Shown: one piece after another, positions 1-5,423 of the stretch
Layout: each line of letters begins with the position of its first letter
Position numbering within the stretch: position 1 is the first letter of the stretch
DNA from: an uncultured Lachnospiraceae bacterium
GTDB taxonomy: Bacteria > Bacillota > Clostridia > Lachnospirales > Lachnospiraceae
NCBI GenBank assembly: GCA_905236365.1
Contig: CAJOPP010000082.1
Location: forward strand, 1 to 6,942
Reading direction: 5' to 3'
DNA length: 6,942 bases
Program-made: the position numbers and the translations under genes
The notes under the pieces: model-generated
Told to the model about the DNA's origin: nothing
Database searches by the model: none
What the model saw: the letters and a program-made list of their open reading frames with translations, nothing else

Positions 1-150
1 AAACATATAGCATATCCGGCAACTGTGCATTGGCAAATTCTTAAGTAAATGACATTGGTTCAGTGTTCACCCAGTGCTGTTTGATTAGAGAGCCATTGAA
101 TTATAACTGTTATTTTTACTTAAAAGAAAAGAAGTTTTTTTCGTACACCT
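1..150. other. Non-coding upstream region; no gene supported
   Basis: I see no convincing gene here. Two + strand frames are open from the window edge and close early (stops at 46-48 and 42-44), so the 3' end of an upstream gene could lie at 1-48, but the tail of about 15 codons is too short to identify. The rest is AT-rich. CATTGG occurs twice, near 29-34 and 53-58, and a 9-nt palindrome TAACTGTTA lies near 104-112. Neither has a function I can name. A weak ACTT/AAGT pairing before the T-run near 134-141 is too short to call a terminator. Confidence 0.4.
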
Positions 151-151
151 A

Positions 152-179
152 TTGACGTATTGTAATTTTATGTTATAAT
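152..179 (+). promoter_or_regulatory. Sigma-A-type promoter of rpsU (extended -10)
   Basis: The -35 element TTGACG (152-157) and a perfect -10 TATAAT (174-179) are separated by 16 bp. A TG dinucleotide at 171-172, one base before the -10, makes it an extended -10. The predicted transcript start is near 186, giving a leader of about 65 nt before rpsU. This is the strongest promoter-like match in the window, which fits a ribosomal protein gene. Confidence 0.85.
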
Positions 180-204
180 CTTATTTGTGTTAAATAACCC
201 AAGG

Positions 205-220
205 TTGTATCGCGACACAA
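205..220. promoter_or_regulatory. Near-perfect palindrome in the rpsU leader
   Basis: TTGTaTCGCGAcACAA reads as an inverted repeat with a single A/C mismatch pair. It lies about 20 nt downstream of the predicted transcript start and 12 nt before the Shine-Dalgarno sequence. It could be a DNA operator acting just after the start site, or a leader RNA element. The seven-base right arm can pair with the left arm only as a very tight hairpin, so a dimeric DNA-binding site is at least as likely. I do not recognise the site. Confidence 0.4.
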
Positions 221-250
221 TATGCAACTGAAGGGAGGTCGGGTGAGAGT

Positions 251-427
251 ATGTCAAATGTTATAGTTAAAGAAAACGAGACTTTGGATAGCGCTCTTCG
301 TCGTTTCAAGAGAAATTGTGCGAAGGCTGGAATTCAGCAGGAGATTCGTAAGAGAGAGCATTACGAAAAGCCAAGCGTTAGACGTAAAAAGAAGTCAGAG
401 GCAGCAAGAAAAAGAAAATTCAAATAA
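251..427 (+). CDS. rpsU: Small ribosomal subunit protein bS21
   Basis: This 58-residue, strongly basic protein is S21, a late-assembling 30S protein that sits on the platform near the anti-Shine-Dalgarno end of 16S rRNA. The family signature is clear. The N-terminus begins SNVIVKENETLDSALRRFKR, followed by the GIQQEIRKREHYEKPS segment and a Lys/Arg-rich tail ending AARKRKFK. The length matches the family in Firmicutes. The start is the only ATG in frame, and no upstream GTG or TTG is in frame within the leader. The Shine-Dalgarno AGGGAGG (232-238) lies 12 nt from the ATG, slightly longer than usual. The gene has its own promoter and terminator, so it appears to be transcribed mainly as a single gene, separately from the sporulation genes downstream. 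Confidence 0.97.
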   Translation: MSNVIVKENETLDSALRRFKRNCAKAGIQQEIRKREHYEKPSVRRKKKSEAARKRKFK

Positions 428-446
428 TATTTTATTAGAATTTAAG

Positions 447-479
447 AAAGTTCCTATTCTTTTGAATAGGAACTTTTTT
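447..479 (+). terminator. Intrinsic terminator of rpsU
   Basis: A perfect 13-bp stem, AAAGTTCCTATTC (447-459) paired with GAATAGGAACTTT (464-476), closes a TTTT loop and runs into a T-tract (474-479). It begins 19 nt after the rpsU stop codon and should end most rpsU transcripts. Confidence 0.93.
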
Positions 480-480
480 C

Positions 481-509
481 GTATCTGTTCAGCCCTGCTC
501 AATAGATAC
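481..509. repeat. Palindromic repeat, copy 1
   Basis: This 29-nt imperfect palindrome has left arm GTATCTGTTCAGC and right arm GCTCAATAGATAC, with one G-U pair and one C/C mismatch. It matches a second copy at 4883-4911 at 25 of 29 positions. It starts 2 nt after the rpsU terminator T-tract and is followed by CCTTTTTCC, so it could act as a backup terminator on the + strand. The arms also match the ends of the element at 5424-5549. I infer a dispersed intergenic repeat and do not know its name. Confidence 0.7.
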
Positions 510-593
510 CTTTTTCCTACCTGAATATTTGATATCGCAGCATGTATGGATTTCTTTTTTTGTTTGTGAATTCTGAGAAATCTATTTTTAGAA

Positions 594-622
594 GCATAGT
601 TTTGTTATCAAAACCATATATT
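594..622 (+). promoter_or_regulatory. Possible sigma-E-like promoter for yqfC-yqfD-phoH
   Basis: CATATATT (615-622) resembles the sigma-E -10 consensus CATACAAT at 6 of 8 positions. GCATAGTT (594-601) carries the ATA core of a sigma-E -35, with 16 bases between ATA and CATA, which is my recollection of the spacing in known sigma-E promoters. In Bacillus subtilis yqfC and yqfD belong to the mother-cell sigma-E regulon. Transcription would start near 629, giving a leader of only 15-25 nt. I saw no good sigma-A match in this gap. The call rests on short, degenerate matches. Confidence 0.4.
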
Positions 623-641
623 GAATAGAGAAATTTTAAGC

Positions 642-646
642 AGGTG
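642..646 (+). promoter_or_regulatory. Ribosome binding site that bears on the yqfC start
   Basis: AGGTG (642-646) is 6 nt upstream of a TTG codon at 653-655 that is in frame with yqfC. It overlaps the alternative GTG start at 644, which itself has no well-placed Shine-Dalgarno. This favours TTG 653 as the true start, although GTG 644 gives the longer product. Confidence 0.4.
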
Positions 647-904
647 TACCATTTGGAACTACCGGGTGATGTCATATATGGTGATGTTTTGCTTCGAATA
701 ACAGGTAATCGGGAAATAATCATTGAAAATTATAAAGGAATCTTCTTATATACTTCCGAGGAAATTGTACTTTCCTGTAAGAAGGTGTCTTTAAGAATCT
801 GTGGCTGTCAATTGCACATACAATATTTTTCGGGAAATGACATGAAAATCATTGGCAACATTAATTCAATAAGCTATCTAACGAATGGAGACGTATGCTG
901 TTAA
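644..904 (+). CDS. yqfC: Sporulation protein YqfC (YabP/YqfC family), short N-terminus
   Basis: This small protein of 86 aa from GTG 644 (83 aa from TTG 653) belongs to the YabP/YqfC family, mother-cell sporulation proteins of unknown biochemical role. The family pattern is visible: LPGDVIYGDVLLRITG, then IENYKGI near residues 27-33, then alternating beta-type segments ending NINSISYL. Typical family members carry about 15-20 residues before the LP-D-V segment; here only two to five precede it. The reading frame upstream is closed by TAG at 626-628, so no longer start exists. The assignment also rests on the next gene, yqfD, whose ATG lies inside the end of this gene (10-bp overlap), suggesting translational coupling. 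Confidence 0.8.
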   Translation: MYHLELPGDVIYGDVLLRITGNREIIIENYKGIFLYTSEEIVLSCKKVSLRICGCQLHIQYFSGNDMKIIGNINSISYLTNGDVCC

Positions 905-2112
905 AAATTTTGCGCTATGTTTTTGGATATGTAAAAGCGGAAGTATATGGTTTTGCACCGGAACGATTTATGAATCTGATCATAAAGAATGACATTATCC
1001 TTTGGGATGTGGAAAGCACAGAGCGTGGTTTTGTCTTTTATACCGGGCGGAAAAATCTGATTAAAATGAAACCCTATTTGCAAAAGACGAATATGAAAGT
1101 CAAACTTTTAAAAAAATGCGGGCTTCCCTATTTTTTTAAACAACATAAAAGAAGGGCAGCTTTTTTAGTTGGATTTTTATTATTTATTGTTTCTCTTTAT
1201 GTTTTATCCCTATTTGTCTGGGAAGTAAAGGTGGTCGGAGAAGATACTTTAGTGGCAGAAAATATTTTACGACAGATTGAAGAAAATTATATCACTCTTG
1301 GAACCTTAAAGGCAAATGTGGATTGTTCCCAATTAGAAGATGCATTAAGAAAAGACTTTGATGAAATATCCTGGATCAGCTGTGAGTTAAAAGGAACCGG
1401 CCTCACTGTACATTTAGAAGAAGGAATGCTTCCGCAAAAAACGGAAGAAAACAATATAACCGGTGATATCGTTGCAACAAAGGATGCAATGATCACAAAG
1501 ATCATTACCAGACAAGGAACACCGATTGCAAAAGTAAGAGATACCGTTCAAAAGGGAGATATTCTAATCTCCGGCACTATTTATATTTATGATGATAATA
1601 ACGAGATTATGGAAACAAGTTATATCGCCGCAGATGGAGATGTATATGGAACTACCATTTATTCCTATGAAGACTATGTGGAGCTGAAATATTATCGTAA
1701 ACGATATAGCGAGAAAGAGAAGAAACATTTCACTCTCTATTTTATGGATTACTGTCTGACACCCTACATAGCAAAAATGGATACCGAAAATTATGATACC
1801 TATACACAGATTCACAAAGCACGCATTTTTGATAATTTTTATCTACCTTTTGGATATAAGACGATAACCCGTACACCCTATACATTAGAGCAAAAGGAAT
1901 ACCGTACCGAAGAAGCAAAAACGATATTAGAGGACCGGTTAAATAAAAAAATTAAGAATTTTAAGGAAAAGGGGGTAGAAATCATAGAAAATGATGTTAA
2001 AATAGAAAAGGTGAACGACAAACTGGTTGCTAAGGGAACATTAACTCTAAACGAACCGATTGCCGTTTTAAAGAAAACTTCCGGAAGTGTATCGAAGGAA
2101 GAAAATGAATAG
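895..2112 (+). CDS. yqfD: Sporulation protein YqfD
   Basis: This 405-aa product matches the YqfD family, whose B. subtilis member is about 398 aa, is made in the mother cell under sigma-E and has no established biochemical activity. A soluble N-terminal part (about 1-86) is followed by a short basic stretch (KQHKRR) and one strong membrane helix (about 89-109). A large C-terminal part then begins VWEVKVVGEDTLVAE and probably lies outside the cytoplasm, in the intermembrane space of a forming spore (inferred). The tail is charged and rich in Lys and Glu. The ATG at 895 overlaps yqfC and has GGAG (887-890) 4 nt upstream. The stop codon (2110-2112) sits directly before the phoH ribosome binding site, so yqfC, yqfD and phoH look like one translationally coupled unit. 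Confidence 0.9.
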   Translation: MLLKILRYVFGYVKAEVYGFAPERFMNLIIKNDIILWDVESTERGFVFYTGRKNLIKMKPYLQKTNMKVKLLKKCGLPYFFKQHKRRAAFLVGFLLFIVSLYVLSLFVWEVKVVGEDTLVAENILRQIEENYITLGTLKANVDCSQLEDALRKDFDEISWISCELKGTGLTVHLEEGMLPQKTEENNITGDIVATKDAMITKIITRQGTPIAKVRDTVQKGDILISGTIYIYDDNNEIMETSYIAADGDVYGTTIYSYEDYVELKYYRKRYSEKEKKHFTLYFMDYCLTPYIAKMDTENYDTYTQIHKARIFDNFYLPFGYKTITRTPYTLEQKEYRTEEAKTILEDRLNKKIKNFKEKGVEIIENDVKIEKVNDKLVAKGTLTLNEPIAVLKKTSGSVSKEENE

Positions 2113-2113
2113 T

Positions 2114-2119
2114 AAGGAG
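2114..2119 (+). promoter_or_regulatory. Ribosome binding site that decides the phoH start
   Basis: AAGGAG lies 6 nt upstream of ATG 2126, directly after the yqfD stop codon. It supports 2126 over the in-frame ATG 2105, which has a less ideal AAGGAAG only about 3 nt away, and over GTG 2087 inside yqfD. Confidence 0.75.
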
Positions 2120-2125
2120 ACGCAG

Positions 2126-3106
2126 ATGGATACCTACGAAAAATATATTACGATTCCGGCAGACTGTGTTGCCAATGTTTTTGGTGAATTTGACCGCCAT
2201 ATGAAAAAGATTGAAAAGACCATGAAGGTCACAATGATCATGCGGGATGACCAGCTAAAGATCATTGGTGACCAGGCTTCGACAGATAAGACGATAGAGA
2301 TTTTAGAATCATTGATTTCCCTTGCAAAAAGAGGAAATCAGATTACAGATCAGAATGTCAATTATGCCCTGTCCTTATCCGTAGAGGATAAATTAGAGGA
2401 AGTTGTAGAATTGGATCGGGATATCATATGTCATACGGTGAATGGAAAACCGGTAAAAGCAAAAACAATCGGACAAAAGCAATACTTAAATGCAATTGAT
2501 AAACATATGGTGGTATTCGGAGTAGGGCCTGCCGGCACAGGTAAGACCTATCTTGCCATGGCAAAAGCAATTACTGCTTTTAAAAACAATGAAATCAACC
2601 GTATTATTCTCACAAGACCGGCAATCGAGGCCGGAGAAAAACTGGGCTTTCTGCCGGGTGACTTGCAGAGTAAGGTAGACCCTTATCTGAGACCGTTGTA
2701 TGATGCACTATATGAGATCATGGGAGCTGATAGCTTCTTAAAAAATATGGAAAAAGGATTGATTGAGGTTGCCCCCCTTGCCTATATGAGAGGACGAACG
2801 TTAGATAATGCCTTTATTGTTTTGGATGAAGCACAAAATACAACCCCTGCCCAGATGAAGATGTTTTTGACCCGTATTGGATTCGGTTCGAAAGCAATTA
2901 TTACCGGAGATCTCTCTCAAAAGGATATTCCGAAAGATGCTACCAGCGGATTGGATGTTGCTCTCAAGGTTCTTCGTAATGTTGAAGATATTGCAGTTTG
3001 TCATCTGACAAGTCAGGATGTAGTAAGACATCCATTGGTACAGCGAATTGTCAAAGCTTATGATGATTATGAGATAAAACACGAAAAAAAAGGAAACAGG
3101 CGATAG
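2126..3106 (+). CDS. phoH: PhoH family ATPase
   Basis: This 326-aa cytoplasmic protein is a PhoH (YbeZ-type) P-loop ATPase, resembling the helicase-like NTPase domain of superfamily 1 helicases and linked to RNA metabolism. Visible motifs are Walker A GPAGTGKT (about 134-141), a following ILTRPAIEAGEKLGFLPGD block that is highly typical of PhoH, Walker B FIVLDEAQ (about 230-237) and the sensor-like ITGDLSQKD. A KH-like N-terminal segment of about 90 residues precedes the ATPase, as in bacterial PhoH. In many bacteria PhoH is encoded next to YbeY, and the two proteins are thought to work together in RNA processing. Here ybeY is the next gene, but 183 bp away and behind its own promoter. The length is normal and no key residue is missing. 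Confidence 0.95.
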   Translation: MDTYEKYITIPADCVANVFGEFDRHMKKIEKTMKVTMIMRDDQLKIIGDQASTDKTIEILESLISLAKRGNQITDQNVNYALSLSVEDKLEEVVELDRDIICHTVNGKPVKAKTIGQKQYLNAIDKHMVVFGVGPAGTGKTYLAMAKAITAFKNNEINRIILTRPAIEAGEKLGFLPGDLQSKVDPYLRPLYDALYEIMGADSFLKNMEKGLIEVAPLAYMRGRTLDNAFIVLDEAQNTTPAQMKMFLTRIGFGSKAIITGDLSQKDIPKDATSGLDVALKVLRNVEDIAVCHLTSQDVVRHPLVQRIVKAYDDYEIKHEKKGNRR

Positions 3107-3217
3107 ACAATTTGTTACAGTCAGAGTCAACTGATGTTTACAATTTTGATCAAACAAAACCACCTTTTCTTTGATTGGCACGATTGCTTTACTTAATATT
3201 GAAGAATAACAGATAGC
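3107..3217. other. phoH-ybeY intergenic region without a gene
   Basis: No coding region or clear intrinsic terminator is visible. A 10-bp perfect palindrome TTTGATCAAA (3145-3154) can also pair partly with TTTGAT near 3170, but no T-run follows, so termination is not supported. In many Firmicutes a gene for the 7TM-HD phosphodiesterase PgpH sits at this place. No remnant of it is recognisable here. Confidence 0.45.
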
Positions 3218-3246
3218 TTGATTTATCTTTGGATATCATATATAAT
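3218..3246 (+). promoter_or_regulatory. Sigma-A-type promoter of ybeY
   Basis: TTGATT (3218-3223) and a perfect TATAAT (3241-3246) are spaced exactly 17 bp apart. Transcription would start near 3253, leaving a leader of about 37 nt. It allows vegetative expression of ybeY and the lipoprotein gene independently of the sporulation genes upstream. Confidence 0.8.
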
Positions 3247-3289
3247 AAAAAAGGCTTTGGTGCTATTTTAATAAAGATGGTGAAAGAAT

Positions 3290-3799
3290 ATGACGATTTT
3301 AATAGAAAATGAATCAGAACTGGATGTCGGAATCGATTATAAAGAGATTGCGATTGAAGTAATCAACGCAGCACTTGATTATATAAAGTGTCCTTATGAA
3401 TGTGAGATCAATATTTTGCTTACAGATAATGAGGGGATTCGGGAGACGAATCAAAGGATGCGTGGAATTGATGCACCGACTGATGTTTTATCTTTTCCAA
3501 TGATTGAATTTGAAACAGAAGGTGATTTTTCAGTTGTGGAAAACGATGTTCTGAGTTATTTTGATGCAGAGAAAGGAGAACTCTTGCTTGGTGATATTAT
3601 GATTTCATTAGAACGCGTCACAGAGCAGGCAAAGCAGTTTAATCACAGTGTAAAAAGAGAGTATGCCTTTTTGATCGCACACAGTATGCTTCATTTATCA
3701 GGATATGATCATATGGAAGAGGATGAGCGTATGCAGATGGAACGCATGCAGGAAGAGATATTGCAAAGTATTGGGTATACGAGGGAAATTACAGATTAA
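3290..3799 (+). CDS. ybeY: Endoribonuclease YbeY (rRNA maturation factor)
   Basis: YbeY is a zinc-dependent single-strand endoribonuclease needed for 16S rRNA 3'-end maturation and ribosome quality control. The family zinc motif H-x3-H-x5-H is intact as H131, H135 and H141 in HSMLHLSGYDH. The other family landmarks are also present: RGIDAPTDVLSFP (about 58-70) and LLGDIMIS (about 99-106). At 169 aa the length is normal for Firmicutes. The ATG has a weak ribosome binding site, GATGGTG, 7 nt upstream. The gene has its own promoter, and its stop codon overlaps the ribosome binding site of the following lipoprotein gene, so the two are probably cotranscribed and coupled. Confidence 0.96.
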   Translation: MTILIENESELDVGIDYKEIAIEVINAALDYIKCPYECEINILLTDNEGIRETNQRMRGIDAPTDVLSFPMIEFETEGDFSVVENDVLSYFDAEKGELLLGDIMISLERVTEQAKQFNHSVKREYAFLIAHSMLHLSGYDHMEEDERMQMERMQEEILQSIGYTREITD

Positions 3800-3803
3800 G
3801 GAG
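3798..3803 (+). promoter_or_regulatory. Ribosome binding site overlapping the ybeY stop
   Basis: AAGGAG shares bases with the ybeY TAA (3797-3799) and is 6 nt from ATG 3810. It fixes the lipoprotein start at 3810 and rules out a longer in-frame start at 3705 inside ybeY, which would also bury the signal peptide. Confidence 0.85.
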
Positions 3804-3809
3804 AAAACA

Positions 3810-4877
3810 ATGAAAAAACAATTTTTAGCATTAACTTTTATGGGAATTGCAGCACTTAGTTTATTTGGATGTGGCAAAAAGGACGAGCCTGAAGTTACTG
3901 AAGAAGTTACCACGGAAGCAACAACGACAGAAGAGCTTACGACAGAAGATAATCATGAGGGAAATTACAACGAATTGACCGGCGAATGGTCTAAGGAATA
4001 TGTTAGTAAGCGTCCGGTTGCTGTTATGATCAACAATTTACAGGAGGCATTACCTTCTTCCAGTACGAAGAAAGCAGACATTATTTATGAATGTATGGTA
4101 GAAGGCGGTATCACACGTATTATGCCGATTTATTCCAATTATGATGGATTGGAGAAAATTGGTTCGGTAAGAAGTGCACGTCATTACTATATCAATATTG
4201 CAAATGAATATGATGCAATTTATGTGCATTATGGGCAGTCCGCACCGGCTGAGGAAAAATTGAATCAGGGTGTGATCAACAATATCAATGGTTTGACTTA
4301 TGATCCGGGATTTTATCGTGAGAGCAGCAGAGTGGCACCACACAATGCATATACCACAAGTGAACGAATCATAGAAGGAATCAAACATTTTGGATACAGT
4401 ACAGAATATAGCGAGAATCACAAAAAAGTATTGTCATTCAATGAAGAAGAAAAGGATTTAGAGAATGGAGAAACAGCCAATACAGTTCATGTAAACTTTA
4501 GCAACTATTCAAAACCATATTTTATTTATAACGAAGAGACAAAATTGTATGATCGCTATGAATACAATGCACCACAGATTGATGAATTAGAGGAAGAAGG
4601 TAATAATACTTTAACTTTCAAGAATATTATTATTCAGATTTCTACTTATGAATGTATCAACAGAGATAATGATCTTCAGGAGTTGGCACAGGTAGGTGAA
4701 GGAAAAGGCTATTACTGTACGAACGGCAAAGCAATCCCGATTACCTGGAAGAAAGCAGATGCAAAGGCTAAGACACAGTATTTTACAGAGGATGGCAATG
4801 AATTATTGTTGAATCCTGGTAAAACATGGGTTTCTATCATTGGTAGTGGAGATAATGCCGGAGTTGCATTTGAATAA
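3810..4877 (+). CDS. DUF3048 domain lipoprotein (YerB-like)
   Basis: This 355-aa predicted lipoprotein has a short basic start (MKK), a hydrophobic stretch (4-20) and a lipobox LFGC with the lipidated cysteine at C21. A linker rich in Thr and Glu (about 25-50) then leads to the DUF3048 region. Family-type features include KRPVAVMINNLQEALPSS (about 67-84), DIIYECMVEGGITRIMPIY (about 90-108), IGSVRSARHYY, and APHNAYTT (about 176-183). The C-terminal part after about 225 should be the second DUF3048 domain. The B. subtilis relative is YerB. The biochemical function is unknown; a cell-surface or envelope role is inferred from the lipid anchor. Because it follows ybeY with no gap it should share its promoter. 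Transcription probably ends at the hairpins at 4882-4980. Confidence 0.9.
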   Translation: MKKQFLALTFMGIAALSLFGCGKKDEPEVTEEVTTEATTTEELTTEDNHEGNYNELTGEWSKEYVSKRPVAVMINNLQEALPSSSTKKADIIYECMVEGGITRIMPIYSNYDGLEKIGSVRSARHYYINIANEYDAIYVHYGQSAPAEEKLNQGVINNINGLTYDPGFYRESSRVAPHNAYTTSERIIEGIKHFGYSTEYSENHKKVLSFNEEEKDLENGETANTVHVNFSNYSKPYFIYNEETKLYDRYEYNAPQIDELEEEGNNTLTFKNIIIQISTYECINRDNDLQELAQVGEGKGYYCTNGKAIPITWKKADAKAKTQYFTEDGNELLLNPGKTWVSIIGSGDNAGVAFE

Positions 4878-4882
4878 AAAAA

Positions 4883-4911
4883 GTAACTGTTCAGCCTTGC
4901 TGAATAGTTAC
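4883..4911. repeat. Palindromic repeat, copy 2
   Basis: The left arm GTAACTGTTCAGC and right arm GCTGAATAGTTAC form a hairpin with a CTT loop. With the flanking A/T pair at 4882 and 4912 the stem has 14 pairs, one of them G-U. It begins 5 nt after the lipoprotein stop codon. Against copy 1 it differs at four positions, and two of these (positions 4 and 26 of the repeat) pair with each other, so T-A has become A-T without loss of pairing. An A-run precedes it and no T-run follows, so as a terminator it would work on the minus strand rather than the + strand. Confidence 0.75.
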
Positions 4912-4924
4912 TAAAGAAGAATAA

Positions 4925-4980
4925 AAAGAAGTTGTTGCATAATATATTGTTTTACTCATGCAACAGCTTCTTTCGTTTTT
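4925..4980 (+). terminator. Intrinsic terminator after the DUF3048 gene
   Basis: A 16-bp stem, AAAGAAGTTGTTGCAT (4925-4940) with its complement at 4958-4973 and a single G-U pair, encloses a 17-nt AT-rich loop. CG and then five T (4976-4980) follow. The loop is longer than usual for an intrinsic terminator, but the stem and T-run are convincing. Confidence 0.75.
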
Positions 4981-4985
4981 AGGGT

Positions 4986-5015
4986 GCACCCATTGCGATG
5001 CAATAGGAATGGTGC
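4986..5015 (+). promoter_or_regulatory. Imperfect hairpin in the region before cdd
   Basis: GCACC (4986-4990) pairs with GGTGC (5011-5015), and inside it ATTGC (4992-4996) pairs with GCAAT (5000-5004), leaving a 6-nt bulge. The first arm is also part of a 10-bp palindrome GGGTGCACCC (4982-4991 with one shift), so two folds compete. It ends 12 nt before the cdd Shine-Dalgarno. I found no clear promoter between the terminator and cdd, so how cdd is transcribed is not evident. A regulatory role is only a possibility. Confidence 0.3.
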
Positions 5016-5038
5016 GACTGATTTGGCAGGAGGAAAAT

Positions 5039-5416
5039 ATGACAAACGAAGAATTAATGGAAAATGCAAAAGCTGCTACCCGGTTCTCCTATGCTCCATA
5101 TTCCAACTTTAAAGTGGGAGCTGCTTTACTTACGGAAGATGGAGAATTATATACTGGGTGCAATATTGAAAATGCGTCTTATGGAGCTACAAATTGTGCA
5201 GAAAGAACCGCTATTTTTAAAGCAGTTTCAGAAGGAAAAAAGAAAATTACCAAGATTGCCGTTGCTGCAGGAGACGGATCAACAGCATATCCTTGTGGAA
5301 TCTGTCTACAAGTGATGCAGGAATTTATGCCGGAAGGGACGATTTTGCTGGAAGAACATGGTATTATAGTATCCTATTCTTTGAAAGAACTATTACCGAA
5401 GGGATTTACGTTGTAA
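5039..5416 (+). CDS. cdd: Cytidine deaminase
   Basis: This 125-aa product is a small tetrameric-type zinc cytidine deaminase, converting cytidine and deoxycytidine to uridine and deoxyuridine in pyrimidine salvage. Zinc ligands C53, C86 and C89 and the catalytic proton shuttle E55 are in place (NCAERTA and PCGIC). The substrate-binding F24, N42 and E44 (CNIENA) are also present, as is the near-terminal LLPKGF. The usual PC-x-x-CRQV motif here reads PCGICLQV, with Leu in place of Arg. It is somewhat shorter than the 136-aa B. subtilis enzyme, ending soon after the LLP motif. The start is set by a perfect AGGAGG (5028-5033) 5 nt before ATG 5039; a longer in-frame start at 4958 would begin in the terminator. 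In many Firmicutes cdd lies between dgkA and era; neither is present here. Confidence 0.95.
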   Translation: MTNEELMENAKAATRFSYAPYSNFKVGAALLTEDGELYTGCNIENASYGATNCAERTAIFKAVSEGKKKITKIAVAAGDGSTAYPCGICLQVMQEFMPEGTILLEEHGIIVSYSLKELLPKGFTL

Positions 5417-5423
5417 AAAATAA

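Noticed and set aside
318..524. + strand open frame of 68 codons overlapping the rpsU 3' end
   Set aside because: It runs out of frame through rpsU and its terminator, has no family resemblance, and rpsU in the correct frame explains the region.
542..628. + strand 28-codon open frame in frame with yqfC, ended by TAG
   Set aside because: It looked like a broken N-terminus of yqfC, but its sequence is unlike YqfC N-termini and it would overlap the likely promoter.
517..723. Minus-strand open frame of 68 codons
   Set aside because: It covers the yqfC promoter region and the start of yqfC, has no recognisable motif, and shows no supporting ribosome binding site.
2801..3181. Minus-strand open frame of 126 codons
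   Set aside because: It is mostly antisense to the conserved PhoH coding region; its translation shows no domain.
3705..3809. N-terminal extension of the lipoprotein gene starting inside ybeY
   Set aside because: It would place 35 residues before the signal peptide; AAGGAG and the lipobox support ATG 3810.
4050..4421. Minus-strand open frame of 123 codons
   Set aside because: It is antisense to the DUF3048 gene and shows no recognisable family.
4958..5038. N-terminal extension of cdd
   Set aside because: It begins in the stem of the upstream terminator; the conserved Cdd start and AGGAGG point to 5039.
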